Shown here in pieces: positions 19,573 through 29,096 of a DNA stretch of 64,000 nucleotides (within the stretch, counting starts at the first letter, position 1; each line of letters opens with the position of its first letter). The DNA lies in assembly GCF_030161895.1 (NCBI RefSeq), contig NZ_BSVB01000001.1:2170001-2234000 (forward strand). Direction: 5' to 3'. The stretch is from Pseudolysinimonas kribbensis. Its GTDB lineage: Bacteria > Actinomycetota > Actinomycetes > Actinomycetales > Microbacteriaceae. The translations under genes and the position numbers were made by a program. Below the pieces are notes generated by a model. It ran no database searches. It saw nothing but the letters and a program-made list of their open reading frames with translations, and had not been told where the DNA came from.

Positions 19573-19971
19573 ATGACGATGACCGACCCGGTCGCCGACA
19601 TGCTGACCCGACTCCGCAACGCCAACCGCGCGTATCACGAGTCGGTGTCGCTGCCGTCGTCGAAGCTCAAGACCCACATCGCCGAGATCCTTCAGCGCGA
19701 GGGCTACATCACCGGCTGGACGGTCGACCCGGCGCGCGTCGGCTCGACGCTCACCATCGACCTCAAGTACGGCCCGAACCGCGAGCGGTCGATCGCCGGC
19801 ATCAAGCGCGTGTCGAAGCCCGGCCTGCGCGTCTACGCGAAGTCGAGCGAGATTCCCCACGTGCTGGGCGGCCTCGGCGTGGCCATCCTGTCCACCTCCT
19901 CCGGTCTGCTGACCGACCGCGAGGCGACCAAGAAGGGCGTCGGCGGGGAAGTCCTCGCCTACGTGTGGTGA
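19573..19971 (+). CDS. rpsH: 30S ribosomal protein S8
   Basis: 16S rRNA central-domain binder, 132 residues. [16 protein letters not shown] and the C-terminal [11 protein letters not shown] match the family. AGAAGAGAAGAGA ahead of the ATG is a strong ribosome binding site. The 89-bp gap before it contains no S14 reading frame. In some bacteria S8 regulates the spc operon; no specific site was identified. Confidence 0.97.
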   Translation: MTMTDPVADMLTRLRNANRAYHESVSLPSSKLKTHIAEILQREGYITGWTVDPARVGSTLTIDLKYGPNRERSIAGIKRVSKPGLRVYAKSSEIPHVLGGLGVAILSTSSGLLTDREATKKGVGGEVLAYVW

Positions 19972-19977
19972 CCTGAC

Positions 19978-20514
19978 ATGTCTCGAATCGGACGTCTCCC
20001 CATCGACGTGCCCGCGGGCGTGACCGTCACCATCGACGGCCAGGCCGTCGCGGTCAAGGGTCCGAAGGGCGAGCTCTCGCTCACCGTCGCCCGCCCCATC
20101 GCGGTGGAGCTCAAGGAGGGCCAGGTGCTCGTCACCCGTCCCGACGACGAGCGCGTCTCGCGGTCGCTGCACGGGCTGACCCGCACGCTCATCGCCAACC
20201 AGATCATCGGCGTCACCGAGGGCTACTCCAAGGGCCTCGAGGTCGTCGGCACCGGATACCGCGTGCAGGCCAAGGGCGGCTCCGTCGAGTTCGCCCTCGG
20301 CTACTCGCACTCGATCACGGTCGACCCGCCCGCCGGCATCTCGTTCGAGGTCGAGGGCAACAACAAGCTGACCGTCCGCGGCATCGACAAGCAGGCCGTG
20401 GGCGAGGTGGCCGCGAACATCCGCAAGCTGCGCAAGCCGGAGCCCTATAAGGGCAAGGGCGTGCGCTACGCGGGCGAGGTCGTGCGCCGCAAGGCCGGAA
20501 AGAGTGGTAAGTAA
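19978..20514 (+). CDS. rplF: 50S ribosomal protein L6
   Basis: Protein at the factor-binding stalk base, 178 residues. [14 protein letters not shown] and the C-terminal [20 protein letters not shown] are standard. It starts 6 nt after rpsH and overlaps rplR as TAATG. Confidence 0.97.
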   Translation: MSRIGRLPIDVPAGVTVTIDGQAVAVKGPKGELSLTVARPIAVELKEGQVLVTRPDDERVSRSLHGLTRTLIANQIIGVTEGYSKGLEVVGTGYRVQAKGGSVEFALGYSHSITVDPPAGISFEVEGNNKLTVRGIDKQAVGEVAANIRKLRKPEPYKGKGVRYAGEVVRRKAGKSGK

Positions 20515-20903
20515 TGACCGCACAGCGCCATCTGGCGGGCGGCAAGACCGCCAAGAGCAAGTCCGCGCAGCGGAACCGTCGTCACGCGCGTCTGCGCAAG
20601 AACATCGCCGGAACGCCGGAGCGCCCGCGCCTCGTCGTGACCCGTTCGGCCCGCCACGTCTTCGTGCAGGTCGTCGACGACACGAAGGGCCAGACCGTCG
20701 CGTCGGCGTCGACCCTCGAGGCCGACCTGCGGACGTTCGACGGTGACAAGACCGCCAAGGCGCGGAAGGTCGGCGAGCTCGTCGCCGAGCGCGCCAAGAA
20801 GGCCGGGGTCGACACCGTCGTGTTCGACCGCGGCGGCAACAAGTACGCCGGGCGCGTCGCCGCAATCGCGGAGGGCGCTCGCGAGGGAGGCCTGAGCCTG
20901 TGA
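20514..20903 (+). CDS. rplR: 50S ribosomal protein L18
   Basis: 5S rRNA-binding protein, 129 residues. [19 protein letters not shown] and [20 protein letters not shown] are conserved. Ends overlapping the rpsE GTG (GTGA at 20900-20903). Confidence 0.97.
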   Translation: MTAQRHLAGGKTAKSKSAQRNRRHARLRKNIAGTPERPRLVVTRSARHVFVQVVDDTKGQTVASASTLEADLRTFDGDKTAKARKVGELVAERAKKAGVDTVVFDRGGNKYAGRVAAIAEGAREGGLSL

Positions 20904-21646
20904 GCGACACGTCCAACACCCAGGAGAACACCGCACCGGTGAGCGACACCAGTTCGACCGACGCGACCGTCAGCGAGGGTCAGGTCGTCGAGACGGCGGC
21001 CGGCACGATCTCGAATCCCAACGAGCGCGAGCAGCGCCGCGGGGGCCGGGAGCGGAGTCTGCGCAACGACCGCAACTCGCGGGACCGCGGCGACAGCCAG
21101 TTCCTCGAGCGCGTCGTGACGATCAACCGCGTCTCCAAGGTCGTCAAGGGCGGCCGTCGCTTCAGCTTCACGGCGCTCGTCGTCGTCGGCGACGGCAACG
21201 GCACGGTCGGCGTCGGCTACGGCAAGGCGCGCGAGGTGCCGCTGGCGATCAGCAAGGGCGTCGAGGAGGCGAAGAAGAACTTCTTCCGCGTCCCGCGCAC
21301 GAACAAGACGATCCCGCATCCGGTGCAGGGCGAGGCCGCTGCCGGCGTCGTGCTGCTGCGTCCCGCGGCCGCCGGTACCGGCGTCATCGCGGGCGGACCG
21401 GTGCGTGCCGTGCTCGAGTGCGCCGGCATCCACGACGTGCTGTCCAAGTCGCTGGGCTCGTCGAACACGATCAACATCGTCCACGCCACGGTCGCGGCGC
21501 TCAAGCAGCTCGAAGAGCCGCGCGCCGTCGCCGCCCGCCGCGGGCTCGAGTTCGAGGACGTCGCCCCGGAGCGCCTCGTGCGCGCCGAGGCCGATGACCG
21601 CGCGGCCGCGCAGGGCGTCTACAACACCGGGAAGGCAGGTGCCTGA
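20900..21646 (+). CDS. rpsE: 30S ribosomal protein S5 with extended N-terminus
   Basis: Fidelity protein at the mRNA entry region, 248 residues. The dsRBD-like core starts near residue 68 ([20 protein letters not shown]) and [17 protein letters not shown] is intact. The first 65 or so residues are Thr/Ser/Glu-rich, then Arg-rich, and are longer than in most bacteria. The start is a GTG overlapping rplR. Confidence 0.96.
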   Translation: MSDTSNTQENTAPVSDTSSTDATVSEGQVVETAAGTISNPNEREQRRGGRERSLRNDRNSRDRGDSQFLERVVTINRVSKVVKGGRRFSFTALVVVGDGNGTVGVGYGKAREVPLAISKGVEEAKKNFFRVPRTNKTIPHPVQGEAAAGVVLLRPAAAGTGVIAGGPVRAVLECAGIHDVLSKSLGSSNTINIVHATVAALKQLEEPRAVAARRGLEFEDVAPERLVRAEADDRAAAQGVYNTGKAGA

Positions 21647-21831
21647 TGGCTGCGCGTCTGAAGGTGACCCAGACCAAGTCCGTTATCAGCGAGAAGCAGA
21701 ACCAGCGCGACACACTGCGGAGCCTGGGCCTCAAGCGGATCGGCGACACCGTCGTCCGTGAGGACACCCCGGCCAACCGTGGCTACGTCCGCACGGTCGC
21801 CCACCTCGTGAAGGTCGAGGAGATTGACTGA
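21646..21831 (+). CDS. rpmD: 50S ribosomal protein L30
   Basis: Small large-subunit protein, 61 residues, typical length. [20 protein letters not shown] and [15 protein letters not shown] match. It overlaps both neighbours by TGATG junctions. Confidence 0.96.
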   Translation: MAARLKVTQTKSVISEKQNQRDTLRSLGLKRIGDTVVREDTPANRGYVRTVAHLVKVEEID

Positions 21832-22607
21832 TGGCTGAAGCAGAAGACAAGAAGGCGCCGGCCAAGAAGCCGGCCGCCGCCAAGACGCCGGCCGCGAAGC
21901 CGGCGGCCGAGAAGAAGACGCCCGCGAAGAGCGCCACCGCGAAGCCCGCTGCGGAGAAGGCGCCGGCCAAGGCCGCCGCCAAGCCCGCGACGACGAAGGC
22001 TGCCGCCGACAAGTCGGCCGCCGAGAAGAAGCCGGCCGCCAAGGCCCCGGCTGCGTCGAAGGCCGCGGCGCCGAAGAGCGACGACACCGCCGCCGCGTCC
22101 GCCGACAAGTCGGCGACCACGGCTCCGACGAAGGCCGCCGCGAAGAAGTCGGCGCCGAGCGCGTCACGTCCGCAGATCCTCAAGGCGCACCACCTGCGTC
22201 CGGCCGCCGGTTCCAAGAAGGACCGGACCCGGGTCGGTCGCGGTGAGGGCTCGAAGGGCAAGACCGCCGGCCGCGGCACCAAGGGCACGAAGGCCCGCTA
22301 CCAGGTGCGCGTCGGCCTCGAGGGCGGCAACCTCAACGCGGTCATGCGTGCGCCCAAGCTGCGCGGCTTCAAGAACCCGTTCCGGGTCGAGTACCAGGTG
22401 GTCAACCTCGACCGCCTGGCCGAGCTCTACCCCTCGGGCGGCGACGTCACCATCGGCGACCTGGTCGCCAAGGGCGCCGTGCGCAAGAACGAGAAGGTCA
22501 AGGTGCTGGGCACCGGCGACATCTCGGTTAAGCTGAACGTCGCGGTCGACAAGGTCTCGAGCTCTGCGGAGCAGAAGATCGTCGCCGCCGGCGGCACCAT
22601 CAAGTAG
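21831..22607 (+). CDS. rplO: 50S ribosomal protein L15 with 110-residue Ala/Lys/Pro-rich N-terminus
   Basis: Late-assembly large-subunit protein. The normal L15 core begins near residue 115 ([19 protein letters not shown]) and includes [19 protein letters not shown]. The preceding 110 residues are almost entirely Ala, Lys, Pro, Thr and Glu, resembling histone-H1-like tails; total 258 residues against about 150 in the family. ATG 21831 overlaps rpmD, and the extension keeps frame with high-GC codon use like the core, so it is probably real. Confidence 0.94.
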   Translation: MAEAEDKKAPAKKPAAAKTPAAKPAAEKKTPAKSATAKPAAEKAPAKAAAKPATTKAAADKSAAEKKPAAKAPAASKAAAPKSDDTAAASADKSATTAPTKAAAKKSAPSASRPQILKAHHLRPAAGSKKDRTRVGRGEGSKGKTAGRGTKGTKARYQVRVGLEGGNLNAVMRAPKLRGFKNPFRVEYQVVNLDRLAELYPSGGDVTIGDLVAKGAVRKNEKVKVLGTGDISVKLNVAVDKVSSSAEQKIVAAGGTIK

Positions 22608-22633
22608 CGCCGGCTCACCGCAACCATTCGGGA

Positions 22634-22657
22634 CGGCGGCCCCTCCGGGGGCCGCCG
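22634..22657 (+). terminator. GC-rich hairpin between rplO and secY
   Basis: CGGCGGCCCC (22634-22643) pairs with GGGGCCGCCG (22648-22657), loop TCCG. No U-run follows, so it may attenuate rather than stop transcription before secY. Confidence 0.5.
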
Positions 22658-22705
22658 GACCCCGGGTCCTCGCAGACCCAGCCCCACGACACTCCGGGAG
22701 GCGAC

Positions 22706-24052
22706 GTGTTCAGCGCGATCGGGCGGATCTTCCGCACACCGGATCTCCGCAAGAAGATCCTCTTCACGCTGGCGCTCATCGCGCTCTTCCGCCTGGGATC
22801 GTTCATCCCGTCGCCGTTCGTCAACTTCCAGAACGTGCAGGACTGCCTCGCCGGCGTCTCGGGCGACCAGGGCAGCCTCTACGACCTCGTCAACCTGTTC
22901 AGCGGCGGCGCGCTGCTGAAGCTGTCGATCTTCGCGCTCGGGATCATGCCGTACATCACGGCGTCGATCATCGTGCAGCTGCTGCGGGTCGTCATCCCGC
23001 ACTTCGACAACCTGTACAAGGAGGGTCAGGCCGGACAGGCCAAGCTCACCCAGTACACCCGCTACCTGACGATCGGCCTCGGCCTGCTCCAGTCGACGAC
23101 GCTCATCACGGTCGCGCGCACCGGTGCCCTGTTCGGCACGTCGAACAACTCGAGCTCCTGCCAGAGCCTGCTCTCGCTGCCGCCGGACCCCTTCGAGTGG
23201 GTCGGCATCGTGCTCATGGTCATCACGATGACCGCCGGCACCGGCGTCATCATGTGGATGGGCGAGATGATCACCGAGCGCGGGATCGGCAACGGCATGT
23301 CGATCCTGATCTTCACCTCGATCGCGTCGCGGTTCATCCCGTCGATGCAGCAGGTCTACGCGAACGGCGGCAACAACGGCGTCGAGCTGGTGATCGGCGT
23401 GGTGATCGTCGGCCTGGCGATCCTCGTCGCGGTCATCTTCGTCGAGCAGTCGCAGCGCCGCATCCCGGTGCAATATGCGAAACGCATGGTGGGCAGGCGA
23501 ACGTACGGCGGCAACAACACGTACATCCCGATCAAGGTGAACATGGCGGGCGTCGTTCCGGTCATCTTCGCCTCGTCGTTGCTGTATCTGCCGGCCCTCA
23601 TCGCCCAGTTCAACCAGAGCGCCACGGGCAAGAACCCCGCCTGGGTCGACTGGATCAACAACAACATGACCCGCGGCGACAACCCGCTGTACATGGCGAT
23701 CTACTTCCTGCTGATCGTCGGGTTCACCTACTTCTACGTCGCGATCACGTTCAACCCGGACGAGGTCGCCGACAACATGAAGAAGTACGGCGGTTTCATC
23801 CCGGGCATCCGCGCCGGCCGGCCGACGGCCGAGTACCTGGACTACGTGCTCACCCGCGTCACGCTCCCGGGCTCGCTGTACCTGGGTCTGGTCGCGCTCA
23901 TCCCGCTCATCGCGCTCGCCCTCATCAACGCGGATCAGAACTTCCCGTTCGGCGGCACGAGCATCCTGATCATGGTCGGTGTCGGCCTCGAGACGGTGAA
24001 GCAGATCGACTCGCAGCTGCAGCAGCGGCATTACGAGGGCCTTCTCCGGTGA
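22706..24052 (+). CDS. secY: Preprotein translocase channel SecY
   Basis: Pore subunit of the SecYEG translocon, 448 residues with about ten membrane segments. [48 protein letters not shown] and QYAKRMVGR are family hallmarks; the last two mark the plug-side and ribosome-binding cytosolic loops. The start is GTG at 22706 after GGGAGGC. The stop overlaps adk (GTGA at 24049-24052). Confidence 0.97.
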   Translation: MFSAIGRIFRTPDLRKKILFTLALIALFRLGSFIPSPFVNFQNVQDCLAGVSGDQGSLYDLVNLFSGGALLKLSIFALGIMPYITASIIVQLLRVVIPHFDNLYKEGQAGQAKLTQYTRYLTIGLGLLQSTTLITVARTGALFGTSNNSSSCQSLLSLPPDPFEWVGIVLMVITMTAGTGVIMWMGEMITERGIGNGMSILIFTSIASRFIPSMQQVYANGGNNGVELVIGVVIVGLAILVAVIFVEQSQRRIPVQYAKRMVGRRTYGGNNTYIPIKVNMAGVVPVIFASSLLYLPALIAQFNQSATGKNPAWVDWINNNMTRGDNPLYMAIYFLLIVGFTYFYVAITFNPDEVADNMKKYGGFIPGIRAGRPTAEYLDYVLTRVTLPGSLYLGLVALIPLIALALINADQNFPFGGTSILIMVGVGLETVKQIDSQLQQRHYEGLLR

Positions 24053-24636
24053 CCCGCCTGCTCATCGTGGGTCCCCCTGGCGCCGGCAAGGGGACCCAGG
24101 CTGCTCGTGTCTGCGAGTACCTGGATGTGCCGACGATCTCCACGGGCGACATCTTCCGCCGCAACATCGCCGAGGGCACCGAGCTCGGCAAGCAGGTCAA
24201 GGCGATCGTCGACAACGGCGACTACGTTCCCGACGAGCTCACCAACGCGCTCGTGAAGGATCGCCTCGAGCAGGCCGACGCCGACGGCGGCTTCCTGCTG
24301 GACGGCTATCCCCGCACGCCCGATCAGGTCGCCTACCTGGACGGCCTGCTCGCATCGCACGGCCATTCGCTCGACGCCGTGCTGCAGCTGGTGGCCGACC
24401 CCGAGGAGCTCGTGCGCCGGCTGCGGCAGCGCGCCGGCGAGCAGGGCCGCGCCGACGACTCGGAGGAGGCGATCCGGCACCGGCAGGCCGTCTACCAGCG
24501 CGAGACCCAGCCGCTTCTCGAGATCTTCCGGGACCGCGAGCTGCTGCTGCGCGTCGACGGGCTCGGCACGGTCGACGAGGTCTGGGAGCGCATCCGCGCG
24601 GCACTGTCGGCGCGCGGCATCGCCCGCGCCGCGTGA
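24049..24636 (+). CDS. adk: Adenylate kinase
   Basis: Interconverts ATP, ADP and AMP. The 195 residues have [20 protein letters not shown] (P-loop), STGDIFRRN and [12 protein letters not shown]. The LID is short ([16 protein letters not shown]), so this is the zinc-free short form usual in actinobacteria. GTG at 24049 overlaps the secY stop. The methionine aminopeptidase gene that often follows is absent here. Confidence 0.96.
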   Translation: MTRLLIVGPPGAGKGTQAARVCEYLDVPTISTGDIFRRNIAEGTELGKQVKAIVDNGDYVPDELTNALVKDRLEQADADGGFLLDGYPRTPDQVAYLDGLLASHGHSLDAVLQLVADPEELVRRLRQRAGEQGRADDSEEAIRHRQAVYQRETQPLLEIFRDRELLLRVDGLGTVDEVWERIRAALSARGIARAA

Positions 24637-24677
24637 CCGACGACGCGAACGGCGCGCCGCCCGTGGGGGAGGTGCAG

Positions 24678-24707
24678 TTGGCGGAATACTTCGCCATCGC
24701 GTAAGGT
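24678..24707 (+). promoter_or_regulatory. Promoter of the infA-rpmJ-rpsM-rpsK-rpoA-rplQ unit
   Basis: TTGGCG at 24678-24683 and TAAGGT at 24702-24707 are spaced by 18 nt. Transcription would start near 24714, giving a leader of about 70 nt before infA. The arrangement closely resembles the rplM promoter (TTGGCC, 18 nt, TAACCT). Confidence 0.65.
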
Positions 24708-24784
24708 TGACCCTTGGTGTCTGCGCTCTGCAGACCACACAATCCCGCACGACCAGCAGACTCTTGGAGCTGATTCACCGAAGT

Positions 24785-25006
24785 ATGGCCAAAAAGGACG
24801 GCGTCATCGAGATCGAGGGCTCGGTGCTCGAGGCTCTTCCGAACGCGATGTTCCGCGTCGAGTTGAGCAACGGACACAAGGTTCTCGCCCACATCTCGGG
24901 CAAGATGCGCAAGTACTACATCCGCATCCTCCCGGAGGACCGCGTGATCGTGGAGCTCAGTCCTTACGACCTCACTCGCGGCCGGATCGTCCACCGCTAC
25001 AAGTAG
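24785..25006 (+). CDS. infA: Translation initiation factor IF-1
   Basis: OB-fold factor that occupies the A site during initiation, 73 residues. [20 protein letters not shown] and [16 protein letters not shown] are conserved. The start at 24785 is the family start; an earlier in-frame TTG at 24707 falls inside the predicted -10 and is excluded. The ribosome binding site is weak. Confidence 0.97.
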   Translation: MAKKDGVIEIEGSVLEALPNAMFRVELSNGHKVLAHISGKMRKYYIRILPEDRVIVELSPYDLTRGRIVHRYK

Positions 25007-25078
25007 TCCGCTGAGAAGTAACGGTCCCGCCGTGGCATCCGCCGCCCGGGTCACGATGACAGCGAGAGAAGCAGCAAC

Positions 25079-25195
25079 ATGAAGGTCAACCCCAGCGTCA
25101 AGCCGATCTGCGACCACTGCAAGGTGATCCGTCGCAACGGCCGCGTCATGGTCATCTGCAAGTCGAACCCCCGCCACAAGCAGCGTCAGGGATAA
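25079..25195 (+). CDS. rpmJ: 50S ribosomal protein L36, zinc-binding form
   Basis: A 38-residue protein beginning [19 protein letters not shown] and ending RHKQRQG. Cys11, Cys14, Cys27 and His33 form the zinc ribbon, so this is the zinc-containing version. The start at 25079 follows AGAGAAG at 25064-25070. It lies between infA and rpsM as usual and is directly followed by a hairpin. Confidence 0.95.
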   Translation: MKVNPSVKPICDHCKVIRRNGRVMVICKSNPRHKQRQG

Positions 25196-25221
25196 GAAAG
25201 AGGTCCTTTCGGACCTCTTTC
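25196..25221 (+). terminator. Perfect 11-bp hairpin after rpmJ (loop TTTC)
   Basis: GAAAGAGGTCC (25196-25206) pairs with GGACCTCTTTC (25211-25221), loop TTTC. It starts on the base after the rpmJ stop and ends in a short T-run, so it can act as an intrinsic terminator or attenuator inside the operon. Confidence 0.75.
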
Positions 25222-25229
25222 CCCTGACG

Positions 25230-25250
25230 CCGAGCCCGTCTCGGGCTCGG
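25230..25250 (+). terminator. Second hairpin after rpmJ (loop TCT)
   Basis: CCGAGCCCG (25230-25238) pairs with CGGGCTCGG (25242-25250), loop TCT. It follows the first hairpin by 8 nt. The same TTTC-loop then TCT-loop order occurs upstream of rpoA. Confidence 0.6.
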
Positions 25251-25288
25251 ACCCCCAGGCCAAGCCGGGGACAAGAGAACAGAACAGA

Positions 25289-25351
25289 GCGTCACCAGGA
25301 TCGCCGCGAGGCGTGACACCCCGGGTCCGGAGGCCCGAGCACCGGTGACGC
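25289..25351 (+). promoter_or_regulatory. Possible alternative pairing in the rpsM leader
   Basis: GCGTCACC at 25289-25296 can pair with GGTGACGC at 25344-25351 (8 bp), or its GTCAC part with GTGAC at 25313-25317. The two pairings exclude each other. This could be a ribosomal-protein-controlled leader, but it is only a pairing observation. Confidence 0.35.
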
Positions 25352-25386
25352 GCAGACCTCCGGATACCGAGTAAGGAACTGCCGAC

Positions 25387-25767
25387 ATGGCACGTCTCGC
25401 CGGTGTCGACATCCCGCGCGACAAGCGCGTGGAGGTCGCACTCACCTACATCTACGGAGTCGGGCGCACGCGCGCTCTCGCGACTCTCCAGGAGACCGGG
25501 ATCTCCGGTGACATCCGCGTGAAGGACCTCACCGACGACCAGCTGGTCGCCCTCCGCGATCACATCGAGGGCACCTACAAGGTCGAGGGCGACCTGCGCC
25601 GCGAGGTGCAGGCCGACATCCGCCGCAAGGTCGAAATCGGCTCGTACGAGGGCATCCGCCACCGTCGCGGCCTCCCGGTGCGCGGTCAGCGCACCAAGAC
25701 CAACGCCCGCACCCGCAAGGGACCGAAGCGCACCGTCGCCGGCAAGAAGAAGGCAGGCAAGAAGTAA
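25387..25767 (+). CDS. rpsM: 30S ribosomal protein S13
   Basis: Head protein contacting P-site tRNA and the large subunit, 126 residues. [20 protein letters not shown] and [19 protein letters not shown] are conserved. AAGGAA precedes the ATG. Its TAA overlaps the rpsK ATG. Confidence 0.97.
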   Translation: MARLAGVDIPRDKRVEVALTYIYGVGRTRALATLQETGISGDIRVKDLTDDQLVALRDHIEGTYKVEGDLRREVQADIRRKVEIGSYEGIRHRRGLPVRGQRTKTNARTRKGPKRTVAGKKKAGKK

Positions 25768-26168
25768 TGGCCACTCCGAAGGCCTCCGCCGGCCGCAAGC
25801 CGCGCCGCAAGGAGAAGAAGAACATCGCGGTGGGCCAGGCCCACATCAAGTCGACGTTCAACAACACCATCGTCTCGATCACCGATCCCTCGGGTGCGGT
25901 CATCGCATGGGCCTCCGGCGGCGACGTCGGCTTCAAGGGCTCGCGCAAGTCGACGCCGTACGCCGCGGGCATGGCCGCCGAGTCGGCCGCGCGCAAGGCG
26001 CAGGAGAACGGCATGAAGAAGGTCGACGTCTTCGTCAAGGGTCCGGGTTCGGGTCGCGAGACCGCGATCCGCTCGCTCACCGCGGCGGGCCTCGAGGTCG
26101 GCTCGATCAACGACGTCACGCCGCAGGCGCACAACGGCGTGAGGCCGCCCAAGAGGCGGCGCGTCTAG
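25767..26168 (+). CDS. rpsK: 30S ribosomal protein S11
   Basis: Platform protein near the E site, 133 residues. [32 protein letters not shown] and [10 protein letters not shown] are standard. rpoA follows directly; rpsD, which sits between rpsK and rpoA in many bacteria, is not here. Confidence 0.97.
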   Translation: MATPKASAGRKPRRKEKKNIAVGQAHIKSTFNNTIVSITDPSGAVIAWASGGDVGFKGSRKSTPYAAGMAAESAARKAQENGMKKVDVFVKGPGSGRETAIRSLTAAGLEVGSINDVTPQAHNGVRPPKRRRV

Positions 26169-26179
26169 CTACGAGACCG

Positions 26180-26207
26180 GGCGGAAGGCCATTTCTGGCC
26201 TTCCGCC
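26180..26207 (+). terminator. Perfect 12-bp hairpin after rpsK (loop TTTC)
   Basis: GGCGGAAGGCCA (26180-26191) pairs with TGGCCTTCCGCC (26196-26207), loop TTTC. It begins 11 nt after the rpsK stop. No U-run follows. Confidence 0.65.
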
Positions 26208-26216
26208 GCGGCCTCA

Positions 26217-26241
26217 CGCTGCGGCCGTCTCGGCCGCAGCG
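26217..26241 (+). terminator. Second hairpin upstream of rpoA (loop TCT)
   Basis: CGCTGCGGCCG (26217-26227) pairs with CGGCCGCAGCG (26231-26241), loop TCT. It stands 9 nt after the first hairpin and about 110 nt before the rpoA start. With the first hairpin it could lower rpoA transcription relative to ribosomal proteins. Confidence 0.55.
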
Positions 26242-26350
26242 CCGGAAGCCAGCCACTGAACTTCACAACTCAAAACCCCGGCGGCCCAGCCACCCGCCGT
26301 ACTTCACGTGGGCGTCATATGGCGGACGCCCTCGCCGAAAGGAACCATCC

Positions 26351-27340
26351 GTGCTCATTGCACAGCGCCCCACCCTGTCTGAGGAGAACCTCTCCGAGTT
26401 CCGGTCCCGGTTCGTGATCGAGCCGCTCGAGCCGGGCTTCGGCTACACCCTCGGCAACTCGCTGCGTCGCACCCTGCTGTCGTCCATTCCGGGCGCCGCG
26501 GTGACCAGCATCCGCATCGACGGAATCCAGCACGAGTTCGACACGATTCCGGGTGTCAAGGAGGATGTCGTCGACATCGTCCTCAACATCAAGAACCTGA
26601 CCGTCTCGAGCGAGCACGACGAGCCGATCACCGCCTACCTGCGCAAGCAGGGCGCAGGCGTCGTCACGGCCGCCGACATCTCGGCGCCGGCGGGGGTGGA
26701 GATCCACAACCCGGAGCTTGTCATCGCGACGCTCAACGACAAGGCGAAGTTCGAGCTCGAGCTCACCATCGAGCGCGGCCGCGGCTACGTGTCGGCGACC
26801 CAGAACCGCAGCGAGTTCAGCGAGGCCGGTCAGATCCCAGTCGACTCGATCTACTCGCCCGTGCTCAAGGTCACCTACCGGGTCGAGGCCACCCGCGCCG
26901 GCGAGCGCACCGACTTCGACCGCCTCGTGGTGGATGTCGAGACCAAGGCCGCGATCACCCCGCGCGACGCGATCGCGTCGGCCGGCCGCACCCTGGTCGA
27001 GCTGTTCGGCCTCGCCCGCGAGCTCAACGCCGCGGCCGAGGGCATCGAGATCGGCCCCGCGCCGGTCGACGCGGTGCTCTCGAGCGAGCTGAGCATGCCG
27101 ATCGAGGACCTCGACCTGTCCGTGCGCTCGTACAACTGCCTCAAGCGCGAGGGCATCAACACCGTGTCGGAGCTCGTGGCGCTGTCGGAGACGCAGCTCA
27201 TGAACATCCGCAACTTCGGCCAGAAGTCGGTGGACGAGGTCAAGGACAAGCTCACCGAGATGGGTCTGTCGCTCAAGGACAGCGTGCCCGGCTTCGACGG
27301 CGCGCACTTCTACGGCGGCTACGACGACGAGAACGTCTGA
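26351..27340 (+). CDS. rpoA: RNA polymerase alpha subunit
   Basis: Assembly scaffold of RNA polymerase, 329 residues. The N-terminal domain has [20 protein letters not shown] and the dimer interface; the C-terminal domain has [19 protein letters not shown] and [18 protein letters not shown], the DNA- and activator-binding helices. The start is GTG at 26351 after AAAGGAACC. rplQ follows after 46 nt. Confidence 0.97.
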   Translation: MLIAQRPTLSEENLSEFRSRFVIEPLEPGFGYTLGNSLRRTLLSSIPGAAVTSIRIDGIQHEFDTIPGVKEDVVDIVLNIKNLTVSSEHDEPITAYLRKQGAGVVTAADISAPAGVEIHNPELVIATLNDKAKFELELTIERGRGYVSATQNRSEFSEAGQIPVDSIYSPVLKVTYRVEATRAGERTDFDRLVVDVETKAAITPRDAIASAGRTLVELFGLARELNAAAEGIEIGPAPVDAVLSSELSMPIEDLDLSVRSYNCLKREGINTVSELVALSETQLMNIRNFGQKSVDEVKDKLTEMGLSLKDSVPGFDGAHFYGGYDDENV

Positions 27341-27386
27341 CGCTCCACGGCTCTGAGACTCGGAAGACACAGGAAGACACGGAACA

Positions 27387-27984
27387 ATGCCCAAGCCCAC
27401 CAAGGGACCCCGACTCGGGGAGGCCCGGCGCACGAGCGGCTGCTGCTCGCGAACCTCGCGTCGGCCCTCTTCACCCACAAGAGCATCCAGACCACGGAGA
27501 CGAAGGCCAAGCGTCTGCGCCCCTGGCGGAGCGCCTCATCACCTTCGCCAAGCGGGGTGATCTGCACGCCCGACGCCGGGTGATGACGATCATCCGCGAC
27601 AAGTCGGTCGTGCACGAGCTCTTCACGGAGATCGCGCCGCTCGTCGCCGAGCGTGAGGGCGGTTACACCCGCATCATCAAGACCGGTTTCCGCAAGGGCG
27701 ACAACGCCCCCATGGCCGTCATCGAGCTGGTGCTCGAGCCGGTGAACAAGAAGCCGGCGTCGTCGAAGAAGTCCGCCGCCCGCAACGAGACGCCGAAGGC
27801 GGCTCCGAAGAAGGCCGACACCGCCCAGGCCGACGAGGCGATCGAGGCCGAGGAGTCCGAGGTCGTGGCCGAGGGCGGTGCCGAGTCCGACGCCCCCGAG
27901 GTCGAGGAGGCCGCGGTCGAGGCGCAGGACGAGGCGGTCGAGGGATCGACCGACGCCGCGCCGGCCGAGGACGACGCGAAGTAA
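27387..27984 (+). CDS. rplQ: 50S ribosomal protein L17 with acidic tail, two frame breaks
   Basis: About 199 residues when repaired. The family start [11 protein letters not shown] is followed by a break at the G-run 27417-27420 and another at the C-run 27520-27523. Adding one G and one C restores the continuous L17 core through [19 protein letters not shown]. After residue 120 comes an 80-residue Glu/Ala-rich acidic tail. L17 is a core ribosomal protein, so both breaks are almost certainly sequence errors. The gene ends the alpha operon at a strong terminator. Confidence 0.92.
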
Positions 27985-28004
27985 CGCCACAGCAGACAGC
28001 ACCC

Positions 28005-28035
28005 GAACGCCCCGCCGGAATCCGGCGGGGCGTTC
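28005..28035 (+). terminator. Terminator of the alpha operon
   Basis: GAACGCCCCGCCGG at 28005-28018 pairs with CCGGCGGGGCGTTC at 28022-28035, with AAT in the loop. It lies 20 nt after the rplQ stop. Confidence 0.8.
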
Positions 28036-28062
28036 GTCGTCGTCGCGGCGTACGGTGGCGGC

Positions 28063-29084
28063 ATGGCGGACGCGGTGACGCTCGACGTCGAGGGACCCGA
28101 CGGCCCACGGTCGATGCGGGTCTCCAGCCCTGACCGTGTGCTCTGGCCGGATGCCGGGGTCACCAAGCGCGAGCTCGTCGAGTATCTGGTGGCGGTCGGC
28201 GACGCGTTCGTCGAGGCCAACGGCGACCGGCCCGTGGCCCTGCAGCGCTTCCCCGCCGGGATCGAGGGCGAGGAGTTCTTCAGCAAGGCGCCGCCGAAGG
28301 GCACCCCGGACTTCATCCGCACGACGATGGTGACGTTCCCGAGCGCCCGCGCGCATCCCATGCTCGTGATCGACGAGCCCGCCGCCGCGGTGTGGATGGC
28401 GCAGATGAACACGATCGTGTTCCACCCTGGCCCTCCCGCGCCGAGGACATCGATCATCCCGATCAGCTCCGCATGGACCTCGACCCGCAGCCGGGCGTCG
28501 GCTTCGCCGATGCGGTGCGCGCGGCGCCCGTGCTGAAGGGGATCCTCGAGGAGGCCGGGCTGACGCCGTACGTGAAGACATCGGGCAACCGCGGCCTGCA
28601 CGTCTACGCCCCCATCGAACCGGTGCGCGACTTCATCGACGTGCGGCACGCCGTCATCGCCGCGGCGCGGGAGCTGGAGCGCCGGATGCCGGGCGAGGTC
28701 ACGACGGCATGGTGGAAGGAGGAGCGCGGCGAGCGGGTGTTCGTCGACTTCAACCAGACCGCGCGCGACCGCACGATCGCCGGCGCCTACAGCCCGCGCG
28801 CCCGGCCCGGCGCGGTGGTCTCCACCCCCATCACGTGGGACGAGCTCGACGGCGTCGACCCGACCGCCTTCACCGTGCGGTCGGTGCCCGACCGGCTGCG
28901 CGCGCACGGCGATCCGTGGCGCGGGATGGCCGAGCACCGCGGCACCCTCGACGTGCTGCTGGGCTGGTGGGAGCGCGACCTCGCGGCCGGGATCGGCGAG
29001 CTGCCCTACCCGCCGGAGTATCCGAAGATGCCGGGGGAGCCGCCGCGCGTGCAGCCGAGCCGTGCGCGCAAATCCGCGGAGTAG
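28063..29084 (+). CDS. LigD-type primase-polymerase (PrimPol-C-like), one frame break
   Basis: Stand-alone archaeo-eukaryotic primase-fold polymerase, about 340 residues. Family motifs: RVLWPDAGVTKRELVEYL, ALQRFPAGIEGEEFFSKAPP, the metal-binding MDLDPQPGVGF, TSGNRGLHVYAPI and RDRTIAGAYSPRARPGA. The frame is lost at 28425-28427; one more C gives FHPWPSRAEDIDHPDQLR. No ligase or nuclease domain is fused. A LigC-like ligase lies tail-to-tail 12 bp away. In mycobacteria such a pair acts in gap-filling excision repair; that role is inferred here. TACGGT at 28051-28056 lies 6 nt before ATG, suggesting a leaderless mRNA. Confidence 0.88.
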
Positions 29085-29096
29085 TCGCGGTCCGGC

